DNA of 5,323 nt from Pseudomonadota bacterium (GTDB lineage Bacteria > Myxococcota > Bradymonadia > UBA4248), in the NCBI GenBank assembly GCA_017629415.1, contig JAGBXG010000288.1, positions 1-5,323 on the forward strand. The letters are read 5' to 3'. This document shows, in pieces, positions 1-5,183 of this stretch. The notes beneath the pieces are model-generated. The model was not told the origin of the DNA and did not search any database. It saw nothing but the letters and a program-made list of their open reading frames with translations. Both the position numbers and the translations under genes were made by a program. The first letter of the stretch is position 1; every line of letters starts with the position of its first letter.

Positions 1-98
1 ACGGCATAGCCGAAGCACGTAAGGCGTATGCCGGACGAAGGACGGCATAGCCGAAGCACGAAAGGCGTATGCCGGACGAAGGACGGCATAGCCGAAGC
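1..98. repeat. REP-like tandem repeat array, 41-bp unit, 2.4 copies
   Basis: Two full 41-bp units (1-41 and 42-82) differ at one base (T20 versus A61). A third copy is cut after 16 bp (83-98). Each unit holds two opposed arms: cggcatagcc (2-11) and ggcgtatgccg (23-33). They pair with a single unpaired C and an 11-nt loop. The right arm can pair equally well with the left arm of the next unit (23-33 with 43-52), so alternating hairpins are possible along the array. The unit length is not a multiple of three and I see no gene in it. The layout resembles REP/BIME elements found between genes in many Gram-negative bacteria. The array probably continues left of the window. Its role here is unknown; mRNA end protection of an upstream gene, or a gyrase or IHF site, are possibilities by analogy only. 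Confidence 0.85.
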
Positions 99-123
99 CT
101 CCAATGCTTTAAAAGGGTTAAAA

Positions 124-155
124 TTACCCATTTTAAGGGAATGACTTAATATAAA
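124..155 (+). promoter_or_regulatory. Weak candidate promoter for tolB-pal-tolB
   Basis: The AT-rich stretch between the repeat array and the first gene contains TAATAT (147-152) overlapping TATAAA (150-155), either of which could be a -10 element. The best-spaced -35 candidate, ttaccc (124-129), matches the consensus at only three of six positions. If this is the promoter, transcription would start near 158-162, placing the following stem-loop at the very 5' end of the mRNA. Short inverted blocks, ttaaaa (118-123) and ttttaa (131-136), lie around the -35 region. This is the only promoter-like stretch I found ahead of the three-gene unit, but the match is poor. Confidence 0.3.
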
Positions 156-161
156 AGTGGA

Positions 162-182
162 GTTTGCCATGGATAGGCAAAC
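162..182 (+). promoter_or_regulatory. Perfect stem-loop in the tolB leader
   Basis: gtttgcc (162-168) and ggcaaac (176-182) form a perfect 7-bp stem around the 7-nt loop atggata. It ends 14 bases before the ribosome binding site GGAGG (197-201) of the first tolB, leaving that site free. It could be a 5' mRNA-stabilising hairpin or a protein-binding operator; the sequence does not decide between them. It also buries a possible TTG start at 164, which supports the ATG at 206 as the true start. Confidence 0.5.
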
Positions 183-205
183 ACGCTTCACTGTATGGAG
201 GCTTT

Positions 206-1498
206 ATGAAGAAGATATTTTGCTGCCTGGCGGCTCTGACGATGGGGTTATCTTGTTCCGTTGCCATTGCTCAGACGCCTCAGCCCGTTAATGATACTGC
301 TTTTACTGTGCAAGTGGCTTCGCAGCGTATGGCTTTGGCTGTTGCGCCGGTCAGTGGTGCCGGCGGAGCAACGGCTGCGATCGATAAGATGCTTAACCAT
401 ACACTCAAGCTGACGGGCTTGTTCGATATGGTGCCTGTAGGTTCGTTTTTGCCTGGTTTGGCAACTGAATCCCATGCCAGTACGAATTATGACGGCTGGT
501 TTTCGTCGGGGGCACAAGTCGTCATCAAGAGCGAAGTCAAATTGAACGGCAATGCGCTTGTCTTGGATTTTGGTCTGTATGATGCCCACGAAAAACGCCG
601 GATTCCCCTTGATTATGGCAATCAAAACGCCACTGTTGATAAATATTCTGCACCCGTTTATGCTTTTGTGAATGCTGTTGTGCAATATTTTACCGGCGAA
701 CCTGGATTCTTTGGGCAATCGATGCTGGCGGTAACCCGCGAGGGCAAGGGAAAGGGCGCAAGAGTCGTGACGATGATGACGGATGGCAACGGCATTTCTC
801 GCGTGACGCGTTCAAGTGCCATTGAAATGCTGCCTTCATGGGGGCCAAGCGGCTCCGTTTTGCTGACCAGCTATGCCAAAGGCAATCCGGATTTGTATTC
901 CGTTGTCAACGGAGCTGGCCGGCGTATTTCGTCACATCTTGGCATGAACAGCGGTGCCAAATATTGCGCAGGTTCAGGAAAGATTGCCCTGACTTTGTCT
1001 AAAGACGGCGATGCAGAAATTTATACCATGAATGCCGATGGATCGGGTCTAAAACGCCTGACGACGAATCGCGCCATCGATACATCTCCCGTGTGGTCTC
1101 CCGATTGCTCACGGATTGCTTTTGTGTCTGATCGCGGCGGAAATCCGCAAATTTATACGATGAATGCCGATGGTTCCGGGGTTTCAAGACTGACCGTAGT
1201 CGGCAATTACAACACCAATCCAGCCTGGAGCAAAAAAAATCAAATTGCTTTCAGTGCGCGTGATGAACAACACAGCCTCGACATTTTTGTCATCAATGCT
1301 GACGGCTCGGATCTTACCCGTATTACACAGCAGCAAGGCAAAAACGACAGTCCAACTTGGTCTCCTGACGGCAGATACCTGGCATTTTCATCCACGCGAG
1401 ATGGCGGAAGCCGAATTTATATCAGCACTGCCGATGGCAAATCCCAAGCTGCAGCCACGACTTCGGGTTGGTATGAAAATCCCGTCTGGGGACGGTAG
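206..1498 (+). CDS. tolB: Tol-Pal system protein TolB, copy 1 (430 aa)
   Basis: Periplasmic TolB-type beta-propeller. In known systems TolB binds Pal and TolA and helps couple the inner-membrane TolQRA motor to outer-membrane constriction and integrity. The chosen ATG has GGAGG 4 bases upstream and gives a classic Sec signal peptide (MKK, hydrophobic core, AIA|Q with cleavage after residue 22). The upstream in-frame TTG at 164 would spoil this signal. Residues about 33-165 form the TolB N-terminal alpha/beta domain. Residues about 170-430 form the propeller with PD40-type repeats: IYTMNADGSGLKRLT at 272-286, VWSPDCSRIAF at 296-306, DIFVINADGS at 359-368, TWSPDGRYLAF at 384-394, and a terminal NPVWGR strand. 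At 430 aa it matches the E. coli precursor length. C254 and C301 are shared with copy 2. The stop is TAG. It is the first gene of a co-directional trio, with pal 84 bases downstream. The TolB family assignment is firm; whether this or copy 2 is the main Tol-Pal partner is not known. Confidence 0.93.
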   Translation: MKKIFCCLAALTMGLSCSVAIAQTPQPVNDTAFTVQVASQRMALAVAPVSGAGGATAAIDKMLNHTLKLTGLFDMVPVGSFLPGLATESHASTNYDGWFSSGAQVVIKSEVKLNGNALVLDFGLYDAHEKRRIPLDYGNQNATVDKYSAPVYAFVNAVVQYFTGEPGFFGQSMLAVTREGKGKGARVVTMMTDGNGISRVTRSSAIEMLPSWGPSGSVLLTSYAKGNPDLYSVVNGAGRRISSHLGMNSGAKYCAGSGKIALTLSKDGDAEIYTMNADGSGLKRLTTNRAIDTSPVWSPDCSRIAFVSDRGGNPQIYTMNADGSGVSRLTVVGNYNTNPAWSKKNQIAFSARDEQHSLDIFVINADGSDLTRITQQQGKNDSPTWSPDGRYLAFSSTRDGGSRIYISTADGKSQAAATTSGWYENPVWGR

Positions 1499-1524
1499 TT
1501 TCATCCGATAATTTGCAATATTTC

Positions 1525-1557
1525 TTGGGGCTTGGCCCCAACCCCCGCCAAGGGGTT
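1525..1557 (+). repeat. Overlapping inverted repeats between tolB and pal
   Basis: Three alternative stems share the same bases. ttggggc (1525-1531) pairs with gccccaa (1535-1541), a 7-bp stem with a 3-nt loop. ttggc (1532-1536) pairs with gccaa (1547-1551). aacccc (1540-1545) pairs with ggggtt (1552-1557). The second stem excludes the other two, because it uses bases 1535-1536 of the first stem and its right arm lies in the loop of the third. The first and third overlap only at 1540-1541. No T-tract follows, so this is not an intrinsic terminator, and the next ORF begins 26 bases later. It may be an intergenic palindromic repeat or an RNA structure tuning pal expression. The G+C-rich block contrasts with the AT-rich bases on both sides. 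Confidence 0.55.
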
Positions 1558-1582
1558 AACACGCATGCTCGTGAGATATTTT

Positions 1583-2296
1583 ATGAAAATTTCTATGATT
1601 AAAAAAATAGCTTGCACACTGCCTTTTGTATGCCTGATGGCTTGTGCCAGCCAGGAACCAGCCACCGATTTACTTAACAGTGCCCAGGATGCCATGAACA
1701 ATGCCGGCAATGCCCAGGAATGTGCGGCCGAGACTTATGCTTTGGCTCAAGCTGCACTCAAGCAAGCCCAGGAAGCTCAGGCTGCAGGTGACGAAGAACT
1801 TGCCAAACAAAAAGCCAGACTGGCACAAACTTTGGCAGAACAAGCCAAACAAGAAGCCGAAATGAACGCCGAAGACTGTGAACGGCGTAAAAATGCCTCT
1901 GCGGCCATTGATGAAAAACTCAATGTCGTCGATGAATTGGCAGATACCACGGAATTTGTCCTCGATGAATCGTTCAAAGTCATCTATTTTGACTTTGATG
2001 AATCCTTCCTTTCGACACAAGCCGTTCAGGACTTACAGGCGAATGTTGCTGTGCTGAAATCTAAACCTGAAATGACCGTCATTCTTGCCGCACATACCGA
2101 CGAACGCGGCACTACAGAATATAACCTTGCCTTGTCTCAAAAACGTGGAGATGCTGTCAAAGGACATGCCCAAAGCATGGGCGTTGACGGTTCACGCATG
2201 GCAGTTGTGCCCTACGGCAAAGAAAAACCTGCTTCCAGCGGCAGCCGCGAACAGGATTATGCCCTCAATCGCCGTGTCGAATTCATCGCGAGATAA
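1583..2296 (+). CDS. pal: Pal-like peptidoglycan-associated lipoprotein with helical insert (237 aa)
   Basis: Outer-membrane lipoprotein that should bind peptidoglycan and TolB. The start at 1583 has gtgag (1571-1575) 7 bases upstream and gives a lipoprotein signal with lipobox L18-M19-A20-C21. Alanine at +2 fits Lol sorting to the outer membrane. In-frame ATGs at 1565 and 1595 and a TTG at 1532 are alternatives; 1595 would also keep the lipobox. Residues about 28-120 are Ala/Glu/Gln/Lys-rich and read as a helical hairpin or coiled coil, bracketed by C47 and C99. Residues about 130-237 are an OmpA C-terminal domain: IYFDFDES at 134-141, HTDERGTTEYN at 171-181, QKR at 186-188, NRRVEF at 229-234. 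D173 and R188 have the 15-residue spacing of the diaminopimelate-contacting Asp and Arg of OmpA-like domains. It is longer than E. coli Pal (173 aa) because of the helical segment, so a general OmpA-family lipoprotein is the alternative; the flanking tolB genes favour Pal. Confidence 0.88.
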   Translation: MKISMIKKIACTLPFVCLMACASQEPATDLLNSAQDAMNNAGNAQECAAETYALAQAALKQAQEAQAAGDEELAKQKARLAQTLAEQAKQEAEMNAEDCERRKNASAAIDEKLNVVDELADTTEFVLDESFKVIYFDFDESFLSTQAVQDLQANVAVLKSKPEMTVILAAHTDERGTTEYNLALSQKRGDAVKGHAQSMGVDGSRMAVVPYGKEKPASSGSREQDYALNRRVEFIAR

Positions 2297-2299
2297 TCT

Positions 2300-3805
2300 A
2301 TGCTTCTTCGTGCTTTCAAATGGTGGATGACACTTGGTATTTGTCTATTAATGCCAAACATGTCAGCTGCTCAGGACAACACCTCTAAAACTGAGGCCAA
2401 AGCCGAACAAACAGCGCAAAAAGCTGCGGCCAAAGATGCCTTGTCTGCCCTTTCAGCTTCAGAAAAAGCCATGGCTGAACCGCCTAAAATTGAATCCGGG
2501 GCAGGAGAAGCTGGACAAACAGCCATCAATGATCAGGCCATTACTTTAGGTGTCGATCCGCTCAGCCTCATCACAGTCACACCCGGAGGTCCACCTGTCC
2601 GCATCCCCATTGCCGTGCCTGATTCCCTAAAAATTGGGGATAATGTCGATGAAACAGGTCTCGGCCATGCACTTGCAGACGTGATTCGCAACGATTTGAC
2701 CATGAGCGGCCTTTTCGAAGTCATGCCGGTCGAAACATATGCACTCGTCAATGCTGCAAAAGAAGGCATTTCACCTTCTACGATTCAGTTTGACAGCTGG
2801 TACAATGTCGGTGCATCCATCCTGGTCAAAGCACACTACACTGTTCAGCATGACAAAGCCGAATTTGGTTTTGCCGTATTTAATATTGATTCAGCCTCTC
2901 TTGTTCCGCTTGAATTCGGCACGCGTCAAGTCACACAAAGTAATTTCCGTGCTGTTGCCCACGAATTTGTCAATAAACTTATCGGATTCTATACGGGTAC
3001 AGATGGCTGTTTTGGCACGCGCATTCTATTTGCTGCGCAAGGCAAAAATAATTTCCGTAAAATTCGTGCATTCGACACCGATGGATTTGGTACCTCAACT
3101 TATGATTTGCCCGAAGCCATCAACGTCATGCCCGAATGGGGGCCTGGCGGCTCCTTGCTTTTTACGCAACTGACCTCCAAAGGCGACAATATCTTTTCTT
3201 ACGATGGCAAAACCCTGACACAGCTGACAGATTTTGAAGGCTGGGCTTCTGGCGCAGATTATTGTGCCAAAAATGGCAAAATTGCTTTTACAGGAGCTCG
3301 CGAAGAAAATAGCAATATTTATATCATGAATGCCGATGGCACTGATCTGGTTCAGCTGACCAACATGCCGGATTCGATTCAAACATCACCGTCTTGGTCA
3401 CCGGATTGCAAACAGCTGGCATTCGTTTCCAGCTACTCCGGCCGGCCTCAAATCTATATCATCAATGCTGATGGCACAGGTATGCGCCGTCTGACTTGGG
3501 TAGGCAATTACAACACAACCCCGGACTGGTCTCCCAAAGGCGATTTGATTGCCTTTACGGCACGTGATGAACGCAATGTCTTCGATATTTTCACCATCAA
3601 CGTCAGTTCCGGTGAAGTGACGCGTCTGACGCAGGATCAAGGCCACAACCGCGAGCCTTCCTGGTCGCCGGACGGTCGTTATCTCGTCTTTGAATCCACA
3701 CGAGATGGTAAACAGCCGCGAATTTACTTGATGAATCATGACGGTCGCTGGCAAACACGCCTTTCACCGCTTCCCGGCCTTAAAACGCCAACTTGGCACC
3801 GCTAA
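2300..3805 (+). CDS. tolB: Tol-Pal system protein TolB, copy 2, with N-terminal extension (501 aa)
   Basis: Second TolB-type periplasmic propeller, clearly divergent from copy 1. Its ATG is 3 bases after the pal stop, and a weak gcgaga lies inside the end of pal, so translation is probably coupled to pal. The signal peptide ends near S22-A23-A24|Q25. Residues about 26-75 are a low-complexity, Ala/Lys/Glu-rich, probably disordered or helical linker absent from copy 1 and from ordinary TolB. The N-terminal domain follows at about 96-235 (VRIPIAVPD at 100-108, then GLFEVMPVE, FDSWYNVGA, LVKAHYTV). The propeller covers about 238-501: IYIMNADGTDLVQLT at 340-354, SWSPDCKQLAF at 365-375, IYIINADGTG at 385-394, NYNTTPDWSPKG at 403-414, ARDE at 421-424, SWSPDGRYLVF at 454-464. 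C322 and C370 match the cysteine pair of copy 1; C237 is extra. The length is about 70 aa above the usual, nearly all at the N-terminus. A terminator follows 76 bases after the stop. The family call is firm; the separate role is inference. Confidence 0.92.
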   Translation: MLLRAFKWWMTLGICLLMPNMSAAQDNTSKTEAKAEQTAQKAAAKDALSALSASEKAMAEPPKIESGAGEAGQTAINDQAITLGVDPLSLITVTPGGPPVRIPIAVPDSLKIGDNVDETGLGHALADVIRNDLTMSGLFEVMPVETYALVNAAKEGISPSTIQFDSWYNVGASILVKAHYTVQHDKAEFGFAVFNIDSASLVPLEFGTRQVTQSNFRAVAHEFVNKLIGFYTGTDGCFGTRILFAAQGKNNFRKIRAFDTDGFGTSTYDLPEAINVMPEWGPGGSLLFTQLTSKGDNIFSYDGKTLTQLTDFEGWASGADYCAKNGKIAFTGAREENSNIYIMNADGTDLVQLTNMPDSIQTSPSWSPDCKQLAFVSSYSGRPQIYIINADGTGMRRLTWVGNYNTTPDWSPKGDLIAFTARDERNVFDIFTINVSSGEVTRLTQDQGHNREPSWSPDGRYLVFESTRDGKQPRIYLMNHDGRWQTRLSPLPGLKTPTWHR

Positions 3806-3819
3806 AATACACTTTTTGC

Positions 3820-3876
3820 AATAATTATTCGTCGTATTGAATACCAGGGCTAACGGGCTTTGCCCGATACGCCCTG
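3820..3876 (+). repeat. Palindrome cluster downstream of tolB copy 2
   Basis: Three inverted repeats lie side by side before the terminator: the perfect palindrome aataattatt (3820-3829); gtatt-g-aatac (3834-3844); and a two-step hairpin in which cagggc (3845-3850) pairs with gccctg (3871-3876) outside an inner cgggc (3854-3858) / gcccg (3862-3866) stem with a TTT loop. The two stems are separated by an asymmetric internal loop (taa versus atac). No T-tract follows the composite hairpin, so it is not itself a terminator. It may be an intergenic repeat or protect the 3' end of the mRNA. Confidence 0.5.
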
Positions 3877-3880
3877 AACT

Positions 3881-3921
3881 ATCGCCGCTATGCTCTGCAT
3901 ACGCGGCGATTTTTTTATTTT
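3881..3921 (+). terminator. Strong rho-independent terminator of the tolB-pal-tolB unit
   Basis: The arm atcgccgctatgc (3881-3893) pairs with gcata plus gcggcgat (3897-3910), giving a 13-bp stem with one unpaired C at 3902 and a TCT loop. It runs directly into seven T (3910-3916), then A and TTTT. On the minus strand no T-tract follows the stem, so it should act only on plus-strand transcripts. It sits 76 bases after the stop of tolB copy 2 and in the gap between the two convergent genes. Confidence 0.9.
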
Positions 3922-3927
3922 ATCGGT

Positions 3928-4026
3928 TCACCCCTCTTGATGCTGTACGGCCAAAGTCTGGAGTAATGCCAGTGGCTGTTGCGTCATTTGGGCAATCTCA
4001 TTCAAAGACAAACCACTGTTTTGAAT
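3928..4026 (-). other. In-frame remnant 3' end of the nuclease-like gene beyond its amber stop
   Basis: Reading on in the same frame past the TAG at 4027-4029 gives 32 sense codons (4026 down to 3931) before TGA at 3928-3930. The peptide contains NSGLSLNEIAQMTQQPLALL, which reads as a short helix-turn-helix-like motif of the kind that often ends proteins of this family. The open frame ends 6 bases from the T-tract of the convergent terminator, where one would expect the original gene end. I infer that the amber codon arose by mutation in a longer gene. TAG is also the natural stop of tolB copy 1, so it is read as stop in this genome. Confidence 0.65.
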
Positions 4027-4905
4027 CTAAGTCTTGAGGATCGCTTTTTCGCCGTTGGCGTAGCCTTCATCGCGTAACTCTTGTTTCCATTCTTCGACAG
4101 CTTGGCACATATTGTTCTCCTTTTTTTGGTCATCTACAGGAATATCGATATCTAACAATGTATTAATGAGGTGGATGGCATCGGGATCCATGTGTTGGAA
4201 CCGATGACTGGAGTTTACAATCTCTTTGAGCGATTTGCTATGAGGTGACGCTTTTAAGCATAGAAAAACCTCGCGAAGGGATGTTTCCAGGCGTTGCATC
4301 TGCTCATCTGTAAGACGATGCGGATCGATGATATGAATCGGATAATCCGGAATAAATGATTTAAGCTCAGAATCATGCATTTCAAGGATTTCATGCAGAC
4401 TGCGCGGTCCATCCCATGGCTTGATGCCAAAATAACAAACAACGGTCATAACCGGCTTGAGTTTGATACCTTTGGGCACACCGGTTAAAAAAGCATCCGG
4501 AGATTCTTGAGGATGTGTCTGTGCCTTGAGAGCTTCCATTTGTATATGGAATGTCATGGCATCGTAAATCATGACACGCGCAGGCATCAAGCCATCCACA
4601 TAAGACTGATTTTCAATCGCAAGCAACATATAATCGGTCAAATCATCGGTGGCGCAGACACAGTCTTTGACAATATCTCGCGCGAATTTGGCCATCAATG
4701 CCGCTTTTCGCATCTTTTGACGTTTCCGCTCTCGTTTGTTTTTGCCTGTGCCAGGGGGAAGCCGTTTTATAAACAGCATTTCTGGCTCCATCGGCACCAT
4801 TTCATCAATCGTCGTACGCCTGCCGTCCAAAAGAAGTTTGAAAACATCCCGAAAGACATCCGGTTTCTGCACAAAAACTTTGCTCACACTGTCCAAGTTT
4901 CCCAT
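4027..4905 (-). CDS. Rpn/PD-(D/E)XK nuclease-family protein, probably C-terminally truncated (292 aa)
   Basis: Cytoplasmic protein of the Rpn-like PD-(D/E)XK family often annotated as putative transposase or recombination-promoting nuclease. The ATG at 4905-4903 has a full-strength GGAGG (plus-strand 4913-4917) 7 bases upstream, and an upstream in-frame stop closes off longer starts. Visible landmarks are VFRDVFKLLLDG (17-28), a very basic insert (about 47-67, rich in Lys/Arg), LLAIENQ (94-100) carrying the E98-x-Q100 nuclease-like motif, MPARVMIYDAM (107-117), MTVVCYFG (153-160), WDGPRSLHEIL (164-174) and FIPDYPIHIIDP (184-195). Such proteins usually end in a charged GxxEG-type helix and a small helix-turn-helix tail. 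Here the frame stops at an amber codon after GEKAILKT, and the tail lies just downstream in frame. No inverted repeats or partner genes mark it as an insertion sequence. The call rests on recognised motifs; activity is unproven and relatives are mostly uncharacterised. Confidence 0.8.
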   Translation of the reverse strand: MGNLDSVSKVFVQKPDVFRDVFKLLLDGRRTTIDEMVPMEPEMLFIKRLPPGTGKNKRERKRQKMRKAALMAKFARDIVKDCVCATDDLTDYMLLAIENQSYVDGLMPARVMIYDAMTFHIQMEALKAQTHPQESPDAFLTGVPKGIKLKPVMTVVCYFGIKPWDGPRSLHEILEMHDSELKSFIPDYPIHIIDPHRLTDEQMQRLETSLREVFLCLKASPHSKSLKEIVNSSHRFQHMDPDAIHLINTLLDIDIPVDDQKKENNMCQAVEEWKQELRDEGYANGEKAILKT

Positions 4906-5134
4906 GTTGGAACCTCCGTTTGGGCTGGGAGCACCTCCTCATCATCGACATCGACAGTTCATCAGATGCTCATACACCCCGTGTGATGCCAATCAGAAAC
5001 CCGTTGTGACGATTTTTTTCATCTTTTCTGTTTTTATAAAATTTTCACATCATACATTGTCCCTTTATCCCAAAGCCAGACAAAGGGATGCGGTTCAACT
5101 CATTGCCTTTTTTATCGCCTCAACTCAAACCCTC
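4906..5134 (-). other. Long untranslated leader of the nuclease-like gene
   Basis: About 230 bases separate the candidate promoter from the start codon. Apart from the ribosome binding site I see no gene. Read on the minus strand it holds a small bulged hairpin (plus-strand catacac 4971-4977 with gtgtgatg 4981-4988), a 7-bp inverted repeat tccctttt-type pair (tccctt plus t at 5060-5066 with aaaggga at 5082-5088), and a possible 9-codon reading frame MKKIVTTGF (5022-4993) with only a weak ribosome binding site. None is strong enough to name as a riboswitch or attenuator. Confidence 0.35.
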
Positions 5135-5140
5135 ATTCAT

Positions 5141-5170
5141 GCTATAAAATCATGATTTCTGTCTTGTCAA
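5141..5170 (-). promoter_or_regulatory. Candidate promoter for the nuclease-like gene
   Basis: On the minus strand a perfect TTGACA (5170-5165) is followed after 18 bases by TATAGC (5146-5141), which matches four of six -10 positions. Transcription would start near 5134. The spacer contains the perfect 12-bp palindrome aaatcatgattt (5147-5158), and a second palindrome overlaps the -35 element, so the promoter may be repressible. Confidence 0.5.
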
Positions 5171-5183
5171 ACCATAGGTTTGA
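5167..5183. promoter_or_regulatory. Operator-like inverted repeat over the -35 element
   Basis: tcaaacc (5167-5173) and ggtttga (5177-5183) are perfect 7-bp arms around ATA. The left arm shares four bases with the TTGACA element (5165-5170). The position and symmetry fit a dimeric repressor site, but no regulator gene is in the window to pair with it. Confidence 0.4.

Noticed and set aside
1..98. CRISPR array
   Set aside because: The units follow one another with no unique spacers between them, and there are no cas genes in the window.
164..205. Upstream TTG start extending the first TolB by 14 residues
   Set aside because: The TTG is buried in a perfect stem, has no ribosome binding site, and the extension would put a polar stretch in front of an ideal Sec signal peptide that begins at 206.
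248..718. Minus-strand open frame of 156 codons inside the first tolB
   Set aside because: It is a reading-frame shadow of a clearly recognised TolB N-terminal domain, without a ribosome binding site or recognisable domain.
1507..1512. GATAAT as a -10 element for a separate pal promoter
   Set aside because: No acceptable -35 element lies 16-18 bases upstream, and the strong hairpin just downstream makes read-through from tolB the simpler view.
3837..4037. Plus-strand open frame of 66 codons between the convergent genes
   Set aside because: It starts in the hairpin cluster, runs through the terminator and then antisense to the nuclease-like gene's tail. It has no ribosome binding site and no recognisable protein features.
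4993..5022. Nine-codon leader peptide (MKKIVTTGF) on the minus strand
   Set aside because: It has only a weak ribosome binding site, no run of regulatory codons and no attenuator hairpin with a T-tract after it; such short frames are common by chance.
4507..5155. Two overlapping plus-strand open frames of 159 and 139 codons opposite the nuclease-like gene
   Set aside because: They lie antisense to a well-supported coding region and continue into its leader; composition is erratic, there is no family motif and no convincing start signal.
4027..5183. Complete insertion sequence around the transposase-like gene
   Set aside because: I found no terminal inverted repeats or target-site duplications bracketing the gene, and proteins of this family are generally encoded as stand-alone genes.
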